A DNA stretch of 64,000 bases from Styela clava (taxonomy: Eukaryota; Chordata; Ascidiacea; Stolidobranchia; Styelidae): the NCBI RefSeq assembly GCF_964204865.1, contig NC_135254.1:6267001-6331000 (forward strand), read 5' to 3'. The translations under genes were made by a program, and so were the position numbers. Positions 22,390 to 34,385 of this stretch are shown piece after piece (position 1 is the stretch's first letter; every line of letters begins with the position of its first letter). The notes below the pieces were generated by a model, which worked only from the letters and a program-made list of their open reading frames with translations, was not told the origin of the DNA and searched no databases.

Positions 22390-23231
22390 GTTTTTACATA
22401 TACATATATTAACGCAGTAAATTTTGATTGGTTTCTAATTGGCAAAATTTGTCCTTATACTATCGTATATCAGTGGCAATGAGGCATCAATATTTATGTG
22501 TGTTATCATAACACCTGTGTTGCCATGACTTATTCTTATCTCAATGCGCGATCACGCCACATTGCCCAATGCGTAATTAAAGTTATTGAACGATTTGTCC
22601 AGATTCCGAAGAACGAAAACATGCGTCACTCATTAGTTTCATATATTTTTTTTTCGTCGTGCAAAACCAATATACGATATGAAATAAATAAAAGGAATAT
22701 AACAAATTACAAAAACGGGTATCGTATTGTTGCAGTAGAGGAGGGGTCGCAAAAGAAGTCGTCCAGTCAACGACGTCCTGTAGCTGCAAATATAGCAACC
22801 GAACAACTCAATATGAAATATTTACTAAATCCGACACAATCATATAAAATATGATATCGCCAGCCTTAAGTCATATTGCTCCTGCTCCACTTCTTTTATT
22901 TAAATTAATATGTCGTTTATTAACTATAATGAAACACATTTCAAACAGAATATGAAATAGAGTAAAAAAATGCCAATTCATATTTGAGAGCCCGATAAAA
23001 ACAAAAATACCTTGATCAGAGGTACTAGTGATTTTGACCCAACAGTATTAAATACAAAAGTGGGTGAAAAAAATCGAGCAATGTTGATTAAAAATGTATC
23101 AAAGTAAGTCCTGGATACCTGATATAGAACAATAAAAAACAGTGGCGAGCGTAGACGAGTGAAATATCCATGAAAACGAAAGTGTACTTAGACGTACACA
23201 ACGTAAATAATACTTTGTTAGTGTGTATGCT
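22390..23231. other. Inter-unit flank with an empty target site
   Basis: The stretch is homologous to 26030-26600 and 32690-33250 and forms the 3' flank of the ZF3 unit. ACTATCGT at 22459-22466 is the unoccupied counterpart of the hAT insertion site at 24607-26026. TTTATT near 22916 is the likely minus-strand polyadenylation signal of ZF3. No gene is seen. Confidence 0.6.
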
Positions 23232-23984
23232 TTACAGTTCTGAATGTGCACGTTTGGCAAAGCACGATGATATCTTGTGTATTCTTGCGCTCTTTCTCCA
23301 CCCAAAAGTTTTCCCACACAAGTTACAAAAGTAAGGTTTTTCACCAGTGTGCACAACGCTGTGTTGTCGCAGTTCATCTTTCTTCTCATACTTGGCTCCG
23401 CATATTTGACATGCAAAACGTCTCTCCTTGACAAGATTTTGTCCCGCGTGTGTTAGAATATGTTTGATCAAGGTTTCTCAATAACCGAAGCATTTGCCAC
23501 AAACTTCGTAAGTATATGGCTTCTCCCCAGTGTGCACAACTCTGTGATTATTCAAAACTAATTTAAACATAAAGGGCTTCCCATAAACTTCGCAGATAAA
23601 TGGCCTTGGCTTGTTATTGACTGTCTTTTTCATTGTTCCTGGTTCATCGTGTATTCTTGCGTGATGCTTCCTTACATCTGACTCTTCTGCAAAGTGTTTT
23701 CCACAGACATCACAGAAGTGTTTTCTCTCCCAAATGTACCATTGATATGTGTATGGTCGAATGACTTTTTTGAGTGAACTTCTTGTTACATATTTTTCAT
23801 TCGAATGGCCTTTCTTCATTGTGAATAAGCATGTGTGTCTTGAGTTTGCTGTTTGTTTCTAGTACCTTCCCACATTTTTGGCAGACATGGCGTGTGCACA
23901 TTTCCCCTTTTTCATTACATCTTTATTCTTTAAATGTATACCAAATACTTCACGTTTACTGTGCTCATCATTGTCGTTCTGCAT
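23232..23984 (-). pseudogene. Broken seven-finger C2H2 gene (ZF3)
   Basis: Homologous to ZF4/ZF6/ZF9 throughout, starting MQNDNDEHSKREVF. Lesions seen: a deletion of about 17 bp before finger 1 that shifts frame, the first cysteine of finger 2 replaced by a stop, a one-base deletion in the linker to finger 3, Cys to Tyr changes in fingers 4 and 5 (CEVYGK, TYEVCGK), and an in-frame stop in finger 5 after CFGY. Fingers 6 and 7 remain readable (ACQICGAKYEKK, FCNLCGKTFGW). Several independent hits mean it has been inactive for some time. Confidence 0.85.
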
Positions 23985-24374
23985 AATTCTAAAAAGCCGG
24001 CAAATGAAACAGTAGCAATTATGATATAACTGAAAATATAGCAAATCGCAGTTTGTAAAAAATAAATAAATCGACCAGTATAGGGGTCTAGTGTAGTTTA
24101 GTAACTAACGTACTTCCAGTGGCGCATCATAACAATTTTTCACAGGTCAATCGTAACCCCCACTTGATTGCGTCATTGACAAATTACGTCACAACGACGC
24201 CATAGAGCTTGCCAAAGTATACATATGATTGTCCAAAATGCCATATGCGCCGATGCTATAAAACTCATTAACAACAGCGATATCCCTCATATCGGAATCG
24301 TTGCGACGAGAAAATGAGAGAAATAACTTGCTCGATCTCTAAAGCTGTCTTCAACTGAATCAAATCACTTTGCC

Positions 24375-24540
24375 TCAAACCTGTCCATCACTAACCTTAC
24401 GGGACCCGACTAAGCTGCTCACAATTAAAAAAACGCGAATCGACGAACGAAATTTGGGATAATTGCTACTTGTTAATCTGGCTTCAAATTTCCTCGGGCT
24501 TCTATCGGGTTTAAATTTGATTCAACTCTCGCTTTAAGGG
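24375..24540 (-). promoter_or_regulatory. Conserved upstream block of ZF3
   Basis: It is close to the consensus: AAAGCGAGAGTTGAATC, AACCCGATAGAAGCCCGAGG, AATTATCCCAAATTTCG and a TCCCGTAAGGTTAGTGATG end, about 390 bp before the broken gene's start. Confidence 0.5.
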
Positions 24541-24606
24541 CTTTTAGATCAAAACATAGGAAATGTTGAATTAGCTAATTGGCAAAATTTGGCCTTGTGC
24601 TCTCGT

Positions 24607-26026
24607 TAGGGTTACCATATTTTTGTGACCTAAAAGCGGGACCATCAAAGGCCATAGCTATTATTTTTTAACTTTAAATTGAACCGATTTTACATTAGGT
24701 AGTAGGTACCTACTCAAAACCATCACGGCTGTCTTCATTAACCATATTGTCATCGAGTTCATGCACCGTCTGTCAAAATATCGGTTTCGGTTTGAAAAAT
24801 AGAAAGAAATTTACGTTAACGTTCAGCACCCTTTTGGCGAACACATGCAAAACCACGCATCCGCCTTCAGTAAGTAGGCTACGGGGGGGCGGATTATGGC
24901 CCCCTTGGTGCCCTAACCACTTCAAGACATGGTGCCCCCATATGTGTAATTTGAAATATAAATACAATATTGTAGTGTAAACCATATCTTTAGCCAACAA
25001 GCTAAGAGAATAATGTTTTTTTTTAAAACAAAAAATAAACAAGGAGAAAACCACGAAAAACAAGAACAACAATTTAACAAACAACACACATAACAACACA
25101 CATTTTGTGCCCAATAAGTAATTTTCAGAGTCCATTACTAATTGATGGCCAAGCTTGATTATTTTACATGACTTTGGAGTTCGAAAATCTTCATTCATTA
25201 AAAGAGAAGCTTAACGATACCTAAATAGGAAGAATGCAAATATTTTCAAGTCGTCTGACCAACACTGATACACAATTAAAAATTCATCTATAAAAATTCC
25301 TGTAGTGCCCCCTATTGGCTGGTGCCCTAAGAACGTGCTTATATTGTTTAATGGGTAATCCTCCGCTGACTACACATCAACAACAGAGAACATGCTAATT
25401 GGTAATGTTCGTGAATTATTTAATTGACTACATAGGGCGATTTTACTACATAGGCCTACTTTTAAAGCCATCCCGACATTCCCGTCTTCATTGACCATAT
25501 TGTTATTGTCATCGAGAGTTCATGCGCATATTCTCTGTCTTAATATCGGGTTCAGTTCGAAAAATAGGAAGGAATGGACGCTAACGATACAAACGTTCCG
25601 AATTTAGATTTTTTTAGGTACAGCAAAAGAAACAAAGAATAATGAAATAGTCTTCTGTTTACAAGCATTGAGAATTTACTTATTCGCCCAATCATGCTTT
25701 TCTGTAGATAACACCTTCAAAAAGACGTTATTCAATGTTACATTCACGTGAACGTCCGAACGAGACCAATTAGGATTGGTTTTACATGCGATACGTTTGC
25801 TAACAATGTTAGATGAAAACAACGTAACAAACAAAATAATGCATTCGCCTTAAGTAAGTGGACTAGCGTTGCGCTACACAGCAACAACAGTGACGAGAAC
25901 ATGTTCGTGTATTATGCTGAATGGCTGAACGCCAAAGTGGGACTTTTGGCTGTCTTGTCGGGACGGCGGTACAAGACGCTTAAAAGCGGGACTGTCGCGC
26001 CGAAAGCGGGACGCATGGTAAGCCTA
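24607..26026. mobile_element. hAT element (TAGGGTTACC family), copy B
   Basis: Ends TAGGGTTACC and GGTAAGCCTA and the subterminal AAAGCGGGAC match copy A at 10154. Flanks GCTCTCGT and ACTATCGT agree at 6 of 8 positions, and the paralogous unit has an unoccupied ACTATCGT at 22459-22466. At 1,420 bp it is longer than copy A, partly because of an insertion at about 24876-25372. Frames inside it (for example 24773-25198) have no domain. Confidence 0.8.
24876..25372. mobile_element. Probable nested element in copy B
   Basis: This segment is absent from copy A. Paired GGTGCCCTAA and TTAGGGCACC motifs lie near GGATTA-type ends (GGGGGGCGGATTATGG on the left; the right end reads AGCGGAGGATTACCC on the minus strand). 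No target duplication could be read. Confidence 0.4.
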
Positions 26027-26451
26027 ACTATCGTATATCAGTGGAATTAGGCATCATTTTTTATGTATATTGTCTTAACCCCTGGGATTGCCATGACCCC
26101 TTCTTATCTCATGTGCGACCACGAAAACATGTGTCAATCATTAGATTTATATATTTATTTTCGCCATGCAAAACCAATATAAGATATGGAATATAACAAA
26201 TTACAAAAACGGGTATCGTTTTGTTGCAGTAGACGAGGGGTCGCAAAAGACTCAAAGAGTTGTCAAGTCAACGACACCTTGCAGCTGCATTGAAGCAGCA
26301 AATATAGCAATCAAACAACTCAATATTAAATATTCACTAAATCCAACACAATCATATAAAATACCATATCGCCAGCCCTAAGTCATATTGCTTCTGCTCC
26401 ACTTCTTTTATTTAAATTAATATGTCCTTTGCAGATAACACAAATCGGTCG

Positions 26452-26457
26452 TTTATT
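26452..26457 (-). promoter_or_regulatory. Likely polyadenylation signal of ZF4
   Basis: AATAAA on the minus strand in the conserved context CATTATGGTTAATGAATAAA is shared with the ZF6 and ZF9 3' ends. It lies about 700 nt past the stop, the gap including a 388-bp hAT. Confidence 0.5.
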
Positions 26458-26591
26458 CATTAACCATAATGAAAATACATTTTGTACAAACAGAATAATA
26501 AACAGAGTAAAAAAATGCCATTCCACATCTGAGGGCAGCTCAAAAAACAGTAATACCTTGAGCAAAGACACCGGTGATTTATGCCTAACAG

Positions 26592-26979
26592 TAGGGCTGA
26601 GAGTTTCAGGGAAAACACTTTAACTGTTAACCGGGTAAAATTGATCGGTTAACCGCCACGTGACGTTTGGCGTAATAATTTAAGCTTGTTACGTCACAAT
26701 TTTGTGTGTTCTTATTCCGTTATCGCTCAAAAATATTCACGAATCGGGATAGTTGCATGATCGCTCTGCTGCAAGAGATAGGCAGCGTGGTTCGGGCATG
26801 TGGAAGTATTTTATTTAGAAAACCCGATTCCATTGTTCAACGTCATTTATGTGACAAATTTTCAGTGTTCATTGTGCAAATTCTACTTTGAGATGTGAAG
26901 ATGATTTGTAACTGAGATGTCGGTTAACGGCTAAAATAAATCGTAACCATCTGAAATCGGTTAACCAGTCCCAGCCCTA
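26592..26979. mobile_element. Non-autonomous hAT element in the ZF4 3' region
   Basis: Ends TAGGGCTGAGAG and CAGTCCCAGCCCTA are inverted repeats, with GGTTAAC motifs inside both. Flanks CCTAACAG (26584-26591) and ACTAACAG (26980-26987) agree at 7 of 8 positions. It sits between the ZF4 stop and its likely polyadenylation signal, so it would be transcribed as 3' UTR. Confidence 0.85.
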
Positions 26980-27155
26980 ACTAACAGTAATAAATACAAG
27001 AATAGGAGAAAAAATTGAGCAATATCGATTAAAAAAGTACCAATATATGTCTTGAAGACCTGATATAAAATAATAACGACGCCGAGCGCAGGCAAGTGAG
27101 TTAACCATGCAAACTAAAGTGTTTTGAAACTTACACAACGAAAATACTTTTACAC

Positions 27156-27908
27156 TTACAAGTGAGTTTCCGAATGTGCATGTTTGGCAAAGCACGATGA
27201 CAACTTGTGTAATCTTACACTCTTTTTCCACCCAAAAGTTTTCCCACACAGATCGCAAGAGTATGGTTTTTCACCAGTGTGTACAACGTTGTGCTGCTGC
27301 AGTTTAAATTTCTTCTCATACTTGGCTCCGCATATTTCACATGCAAAAGGTTTCTCCTTGAAAAGATTTTGTCCCGTATGTGTTAGCATATGTCCGTTCA
27401 AGGATACTTTATAACCGAAGGATTTGCCACAAACTTCGCACGTAAAAGGTTTTTCCCCAGTGTGCACAACTCTGTGATTATTTAAAAATACTTCAAACAT
27501 GAAGGTTTTCCCACAAACTTCGCAGGTAAATGGTCTTGGCTTGTAATTGTCCGGTTTCGCGTGCTTTCTGGCGTAATGCTTCTTTACATTAGACATTTCC
27601 CCGAAGTGTTTTCCACAGACATCACAGGGGTATTTTCTCTCTCCCTTATGTACCATTGATATATGTCTGGTCAAATGACCACTTTGAGTGAACTTCTTGT
27701 TACATATCTCACATTCGAATGGCCTGTCTCCTTTGTGAATAAGCATGTGTCTATTTAGAGCGTTTGGTGTGCTTAATACTTTCCCACATTCTTGGCAAAC
27801 ATGGCGTTTGCTCTCAGTGTACGTAGCAGTTTTCCTTTTTTTCACTCCATCTTCATTCTTTGAATTAAATGCTTTGCGTTTACTCGGCTTATCATGATCG
27901 ATCTGCAT
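27156..27908 (-). CDS. Seven-finger C2H2 zinc-finger protein (ZF4)
   Basis: A 250-residue intact frame starting MQIDHDKPSKRKAF. Seven fingers start near residues 36, 64, 92, 123, 151, 181 and 209; the linker between 3 and 4 is shorter than in ZF1 (AKPDNYKPRP). Contact positions read TNAR, QGHR, ESNK, FVFN, YVSG, KFKQ and WKSL. The hydrophobic residues at the contact positions of finger 4 are unusual for DNA reading and could weaken or retarget that finger. Closest relatives are ZF6, ZF9 and the broken ZF3 and ZF8, all with NSKN near the N terminus. The 3' region contains a hAT insertion at 26592-26979. Confidence 0.85.
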   Translation of the reverse strand: MQIDHDKPSKRKAFNSKNEDGVKKRKTATYTESKRHVCQECGKVLSTPNALNRHMLIHKGDRPFECEICNKKFTQSGHLTRHISMVHKGERKYPCDVCGKHFGEMSNVKKHYARKHAKPDNYKPRPFTCEVCGKTFMFEVFLNNHRVVHTGEKPFTCEVCGKSFGYKVSLNGHMLTHTGQNLFKEKPFACEICGAKYEKKFKLQQHNVVHTGEKPYSCDLCGKTFGWKKSVRLHKLSSCFAKHAHSETHL

Positions 27909-28624
27909 ATTTCAAGAAAGCCGGCGAAACGAGGGATTCAATATAGTGTAGTAATAATATAACTGTAAAAATAGCAGATTAAAGCTTATGAAAATATAAA
28001 ACTAAGTAGTATAATATAATAATAATTAAACAACCAAAATATAAATATATCGAATTTAATGCATGTAATCATGTAGCGTGAGTTTTAGCAGTTTAAATTT
28101 ATTTGTTTTTAATTCCAGCGCATTGGAATTCCTTAGTCCCAGTAGCCATTTGCACAATATTGGTGGCCCGATCCCGACGCTTCTGACTGGGAGATCAATC
28201 TCATTTATTTGCGTACGCATGGATTTTCTTTGGCAATTTTTCTATTTATCTATGGCTAACTATTACCATCGACAAAGATTTGTGCCTTGATATGGTGCCT
28301 GGCTAAGACTTGGTCATTGTGGCGTGAATTACGACCAAATTGGAGAAACGCTATACTATGGGTACTATACTTGGGGTGTTAGGTTATCTCACACATCGGG
28401 CAAAATACATTCAATATACAATCATCTTACCTCATCCTTGTTTATCTAGTTGGAATAAAGTGAAGTACAATGTATTCGACTATGAAGCGTGTGCTATCAT
28501 TTATATCTGGTTACCGATACGTGCTGCACTTTTTTGATCTGATCAACTAAAGTTGATTATTGTCGGTACTTTTGCTGATTTCCAATCATTTCTAAGGTGT
28601 TCTCAGCGGAAACAAAACCATTTT

Positions 28625-28800
28625 GTTCCAAGCTTGCTCATTACTAACCCTACGCGACTCGACTAAACTTTTAGAAATTGAATACGCGAATCTGCGAACG
28701 AATTCGGAATAATTGCTACTTGGTGATTTGGCTTCAAATTGCCTCGGGCTTCTATCGGATTTGAAGTTGATTAAACGATTAATTTACCGAGGCGCTATAT
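28625..28800 (-). promoter_or_regulatory. Conserved upstream block of ZF4
   Basis: It shows the same motifs as the other blocks: GATAGAAGCCCGAGGCAAT, AAGTAGCAATTATTCCGAAT, ATTCGCGTATTCAATTTC and GTCGCGTAGGGTTAGTAATG. It lies about 720 bp before the start codon. DNA between (27960-28620) matches 43640-44410 in inverted orientation. Confidence 0.5.
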
Positions 28801-29529
28801 TTCATTGTTTATAGTTATATACCTACTTAATTACTAGTCGCTGATTGGCAGAGCTTACTGTTGCGATAATGCATATCAGCAGCATCTTGCGTAAGTATCA
28901 TTACTTATGCCAACTATTTCAACTGCGGTACTGTCAGCCACGTCGCCAGTTAATGAAAGAATCGCTATGAAATGAATAAACATCTGATAGATCAACGTTG
29001 AATAAACACCGAGTTACTAATTATACGAATCTAGTTCGACCCCAAGAAAATAGTTCGAAACGCAATTCGTCTCGGTAGACTTGAGCCGTAAATCGCTGTT
29101 TCAAATCTCACAATTTGAATTCCAAGTCCATCGTGATGAAAAGTTAAAACAGCAAGGAATTTGAAACTTTCGATGTTTGTTCCATTCAGGGCACATAATC
29201 TTAATTTAATAAACTGTACTGCAACAAGTCTCTGGCATTTTGGAATCACTCGTTTATTATTTACCATAATGAAAATACACTTTGCACAAACGGAATTTGT
29301 ATTAAATAATAGCATTGCATACTGACACTGTGATTCGTGCCCAATAGTAATAAATATAAGAATGGAAGAAAAAAGATATGAGCAAAAGAGCAATATTCGA
29401 ATGTAAAAGTATATCCTGGCGACCTGGTATAAACAGAAGTCGCATGTTACGCACAAATAACGACGCCGGGCGAAAGCAAATTAAGTAACCGTGGAAACAG
29501 AGGTTTACAAACAACACCTTGACTTCTCG

Positions 29530-29915
29530 CGCATGAAGTGTTGAGTGTACGCTGTGTCCCAGTAGTTTATCTTTCGTCTTGTACTTGGCTCCGCATATTT
29601 CACAGGCAAAGGGTCTCGTGGCAGGGGTTTGTCCCATGTGTGTCAGCATATGTTTGCTCAAACTATCTTTATAGGCCAACATTTTCCACAAATTTCGCAA
29701 GTATAAGGTTTTTCGCCGGTATACATAACACTGTGATTATTCAAATTCAACGCAGACCCAAGTATTTTTTCCACTAACTTCGCAGAAAAGTCGTCTCGGT
29801 CTTTTATATATTATTTTCGCGGGTAAGGCAGCGGAGTGATTCCTTACACATGACATATTTGCAAAGTATTTTCCACATACATCACAGGGGTATTTTTTCT
29901 CTCCCATGTGTACAA
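29530..29915 (-). pseudogene. Truncated C2H2 zinc-finger gene (ZF5)
   Basis: The match to the family starts abruptly at the linker before finger 3 (VHMGEKKYPCDVCGK); fingers 1-2 and the N terminus are absent. Finger 4 has lost a cysteine (CEVSGK) and a frameshift follows. Finger 5 (AYKDSLSKHMLTH) and finger 6 (ACEICGAKY) are in another frame. Finger 7 is deleted: LLGHSV runs straight into HSTLHA, the normal C-terminal tail. It is closest to ZF2. Confidence 0.8.
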
Positions 29916-29984
29916 TTGGGCCCGGGTTCCAAATAGCGACTGTCAAAACAGCGACTTCATAATAGCGACGTAATCAAGTGAGCG

Positions 29985-30065
29985 TCAAAACTTCAAATTG
30001 CCTCGGGCTGCCTCTATTTGGTTTAAATTTGATTCAACTCTCGTTTTACGGGGTTTTATATTAAA
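29985..30065 (-). promoter_or_regulatory. Partial conserved block beside ZF5
   Basis: Only the CGAGAGTTGAATC and CCGAGGCAATTTGAAG part of the block is present, immediately beyond the truncated 5' end of ZF5. The deletion that removed fingers 1-2 also removed the DNA between block and gene. Confidence 0.4.
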
Positions 30066-30139
30066 TAATCTTTTACATACATATATTAAAGTGGAAAATT
30101 TTGAATTAGCTAATTGGCAAAAGTTGGCCTCGTATATCA

Positions 30140-32690
30140 GCGTTAATGAGGCATTATATTTATGCAGGTTCTCATAATAGTCCGGCAGAATCGGGCCTTT
30201 ACATTGTTTTGGGACAAAGTTTTTTTTTATTGTTTAGATATAATGTATATGACATTTATAATGATACCCAGGTGGGTGTGGAGTATATAATGTTGAGCAA
30301 TTTTTTTAAGTGGATTTTGAGTATTCGGTCCAAGATGACGCACATCCTGAACCCCAACCTGGTAAACATACAATGTTCAGGTTGTGCGCCATCTTGGTAC
30401 GAAAACTTCAAGAGCGCCTTTTTGTAAAAACAATTATTTCATGACTACATGGTTTAGTTTTGCATACATAGTAACATTGAATCTACTTACAATGTCAGAA
30501 ATTCAATTTTAGTAGAATAAATGGTAGTTTAGTAGTTTATTTCACTAATACAAGCCAAGATCCATCGACAGCATCTAGCCACTTTCTATTGCGCTCATCA
30601 AACTACATTTGCGTTGTCGCGCGCATTTCGTTTTCCTAGTTTAAGCTTAGGGATTTGGGAAATATTTTATTAATTGGATTGGATTATTTGACCTCGTCTT
30701 TCACTCCGAACAAGGTCATGTAAAACCATCCACTGGTATCTAAAGATGTGTAACATATTTCCTTTTGGAAGAACCGCAACCTTTCAGTGCTGCATTGACT
30801 TTGGAAAAATTAATATATCCTTGTGAAGATAGAAGGTATGCGAAACCGAGATGTGCACCTGTTATGCCAACATAGTTGAGTCAAAGTTTTGAATACTAGT
30901 ACATCACACACATTTTCCTGCGTGCTTCGGTTGTACCTAGTAACGCGCACATTTTTGCGCACATGCATCAAATTCTACTTGATTATTGAGCTATAGGTTT
31001 TTGACGAGCTTTTGTGTATGATTTCATTCCATAGAATTTGTATGCTGTTCTAAAGAATACTAGTTTCAGCTTTTTCATTCATTCAAACCGCGTGTTTAAA
31101 GTAAGTTTTGTAATATTGGGTGTTGGTTTCCAATATCCTTAAATCGGTGATGCCAGTAAATCTCTAATACAAAAAGATCAGTAAAGATCTACAATAAGAT
31201 TATTTGATTGCATACTACTGAAAGTTCCGCCTTATATGTCTTTTCCCATTGCACTATTCCTTTACTGATATTCGATAATATGACGCTCATCTGACATAGT
31301 TCTCAAAGTGTGTAGATGGGTATAATCTTTTCCATGCTGTTCAGATGGGAATGCGCGAATATATATAAGAATTGCTAATATTGGTTTGCAATGCGATAAA
31401 ATCCCACCTTGGCATTTCTGCCTCTCGCAATTGCTGCGTATACTTATTGGGGAAGTTCTGTGGCGTGGTTGTCAAATGAAAAAAAAAAAAACATGGGAGT
31501 ATTTTTTCTACTTCTCTACTACTATCAAACCTTGACATTTTGTGAAAACTTTTTTCCATGCAACCTTTTTATGTAAAACATCCCCAACAACCACAATTAA
31601 TTCTGTTATTGAACTTTTGAAACAAACACATAAAATCATCAACAGATGCATATCACCAAGTAGATATTGCTGAATTGATCCTTATTTTATCATTTTTCAT
31701 GTAATTTCTTTTGGTAAACCTGTTATCTTTCGTAAATACAGCACATTTGACAATGTTGTAGTGTGACTTTTTTGGCCTCACATATTTGATATTTGTAGTC
31801 AGAGCTCTTAGGGCTCTGTCAAACAAAGTTACATACAAAATATTGGTTGTAAATTGCAAAACATGATCATGTTGTTGGAATACCTTGGGCATTTTACCAC
31901 CCGTATATCATTCATTGTTGAGACTTGAGAATATTAATAAAATCATAAAATTTAAAAATCCGTTTTTGTGAAATTTTTGTTGTAGCTGAATTCCAGGGAC
32001 AGCATGACAACAGGCAAGAGAAGCACGACGCCTCTTTTAGTATATAATAACAATGTATTTTTATAGAAGAGAAGAAGCGAAAGTGTTGAGAGTCTTTGGT
32101 AGTTTGAAAAGCATTGACATGGAATATGAGAATGAACTACATTCTTTCCCAGGGATATACTATAAAATGTAGCAATTTCCTCATGCTTGTTCTCGTGATA
32201 TCATTATCTTCCACTGCGTCGTCGTGATCATCCCGCTGCAAAACAATTCTCGCTAACAAATAATTGACTGTTCTACACAGGGCGTATATCCTCTCGAACC
32301 ACTGGCGACTGCATTAGCAGGCTTGTATTGTTAATTGCAACAAAAACGGGTATTTTGAAATAGTACTCTTTATTTTACGCGTATGTTTCGACAGTATTTC
32401 TATATACTGTATATGGGTCGCGACCCAAACTGGGCTCAACAAATACCTAAAAGTTATTGATTTTATTTCCTTGTAAATTTGGTGCTTGTGTAGTTTGTGC
32501 ACCAAGATTGCGCACAACCTTAACATAGTATTGGAACAGGTTATGGTTCAGGTTGTGCGTCATTATGATGCACATGTTTGACGAAAAACACTAATACAAA
32601 TATCGAGCCGTAAAAAATATTGCTCAAGGCTGCAAACTCGACACCCATGTAGAAATAATGGGCAATGACCCCAAGATGAATATTCACAAA
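30140..32690. other. Gene-free stretch between ZF5 and ZF6 units
   Basis: No exon, RNA gene or intact element is recognised. A small inverted motif around CCAAGATGACGCACATCC and GGTTGTGCGCCATCTTGG (30330-30405) and similar GCGCACAACC/GGTTGTGCG sequence at 32500-32570 are probably worn copies of the foldback family at 41917. Short open frames (for example 31653-31892) have no family features. Confidence 0.5.
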
Positions 32691-32996
32691 TAAAAAAAAA
32701 CTTTATGTCTGAAATCAAACTTGGGCCAAAAAGGTCCCCTCATCTGTCGGACTATAATCTTTTCTTATCTCGATGCGCGATCACGCAACGTCGTTTAACC
32801 CAATATACCACGAATTGTCGGGATTCCGAAGAATGGCCGATAGGTCAATTTAGAAAAAACGAGTCACTCGTTAAACAAATCGAGTCCGATCAAGCGTTCT
32901 AGACGGAATTCGCAAGACAGGATAAGTCATATTGCTTCTACTCCACTTGTTTTCTGTAAATGAGTTTTTCCTCTTCGGATAACACAAATCAGTTCT

Positions 32997-33006
32997 TTTA
33001 TTTATT
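32997..33006 (-). promoter_or_regulatory. Likely polyadenylation signals of ZF6
   Basis: Two overlapping AATAAA hexamers on the minus strand sit in the conserved 3'-end context, about 310 nt past the stop codon. Confidence 0.5.
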
Positions 33007-33315
33007 AACCATAATGAAAGTATAGTTTATGGAAACATAATTAAAATGGAATAAAATAATACCATTTGATATTGAAAGGGCAGCCCGAAAAACAAAAATA
33101 CCTTGATCAGAGATACTAGTAATTTCGGCCTAACTGTAATGAATACAAGAGTGGGAGAGAGAAAAAAATCGATGAATATTGATTGAAAATGTATCAAAAT
33201 ATGTCCCGAAGACCTGATATAAAACAAAAAAACAGCGGCGAGCGCAGTCAGGAGAAATAATAACCTTGAAAACAAGAATTTACTTTGACTTACACAACGT
33301 GTGAGTGTGTATGCT

Positions 33316-34062
33316 TTACAGTTCTGAATGTGCATGTTTTGCAAAGCAAAATGACAACTTGTGTACTTTTACACTCTTTTTCCACCCAAAAGTTTTCCCA
33401 CACAGGTCACAAGAGTATGGTTTTACACCAGTGTGTACAACGCTGTGCTGTTTCAGTTTAAATTTCGTTTCATATTTGGCTCCGCATATTTCGCATGCAA
33501 AAGATTTCTCCTTGACAATATTTTGTCCCGTATGTGTTAGCATATGTCTGTTCAATGATACTTTATAACCGAAGGATTTGCCACAAACTTCGCACGTATA
33601 AGGTTTTTCCCCGGTGTGTACAACTGTATGATTATTCAAATCAAATTCAGACCAAAAGGTCTTCCCACAAACTTTGCAAGTAAATGGTCTTGGCTTGTTA
33701 TTGTCTGTTTCCGCGTGTATTCTAGCGAAATGTTTTTTTACAGTATACATTTCTGAGAAGTGTTTTCCACAGACATCACAGGGGTATTTTCTCTCTCGCA
33801 TATGTACCATTGATATATGTCTGGTCAAATGACCACTTTGAGTGAACTTCTTGTTACATATCTCACATTCGAATGGCCTGTCTCCTTTGTGAATAAGCAT
33901 GTGTTTCTTGAGATTGCTGCATGTGCTCAATACTTTCCCACATTCTTGGCAAACATGGCGTTTGCATTCAGTGTACTTTGTACGTTTCCTTTTTTTCACT
34001 CCATTTTTATTCTTCGAATTAAATGCTTCCCGTTGGCTCGGCTCATCTTGGTCGCTTTGCAT
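33316..34062 (-). CDS. Seven-finger C2H2 zinc-finger protein (ZF6)
   Basis: A 248-residue intact frame starting MQSDQDEPSQREAF; the conserved ATG context is present. Seven fingers follow the family plan, with a short 3-4 linker (AETDNNKPRP) as in ZF4. Contact positions read TSNK, QGHR, EYTK, SFDN, YVSR, TFKQ and WKSV. The last finger ends HKLSFC, keeping the C2HC pattern. Upstream DNA to about 35460 matches that of ZF9 in inverted orientation, so the two are inverted-duplication partners. Confidence 0.85.
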   Translation of the reverse strand: MQSDQDEPSQREAFNSKNKNGVKKRKRTKYTECKRHVCQECGKVLSTCSNLKKHMLIHKGDRPFECEICNKKFTQSGHLTRHISMVHMRERKYPCDVCGKHFSEMYTVKKHFARIHAETDNNKPRPFTCKVCGKTFWSEFDLNNHTVVHTGEKPYTCEVCGKSFGYKVSLNRHMLTHTGQNIVKEKSFACEICGAKYETKFKLKQHSVVHTGVKPYSCDLCGKTFGWKKSVKVHKLSFCFAKHAHSEL

Positions 34063-34309
34063 GATTTTAAAAACCCAGGAAAATGTGCAAATTCAGTGTT
34101 AATTCCGAAGCTAAAATTTAAATGATAACTCGGTAATACAGCAAGTAGTGGGTACTGAAAAAGGAACATGTAATAATAATCAGTAATATTTAGAATAAAA
34201 TATTATGACAACTAAATTTTTACGCACTTGTATACGATTCTTGAGTACTAGCAATAGGAATTGATATGTCGCCTATATATTAACAAAAATAATTTCTTAC
34301 CATTACGAG

Positions 34310-34385
34310 ACCGAAAAATCTCGGATTTTTATCGTGTTTAATTTTGATTCAACTCTCGCTTTACCGAGGCGCTATACGGTACTCT
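34310..34385 (-). promoter_or_regulatory. Partial conserved upstream block of ZF6
   Basis: Only the GCGCCTCGGTAAAGCGAGAG and AACACGATAAAAATCCGAG portion is seen, about 250 bp before the start. The AATTATCCC and CGTAAGG parts are missing or unrecognisable. Confidence 0.4.

Noticed and set aside
24773..25198. 141-codon minus-strand frame
   Set aside because: It lies across an inserted repeat in a hAT element and consists of low-complexity hydrophobic sequence without a recognised domain.
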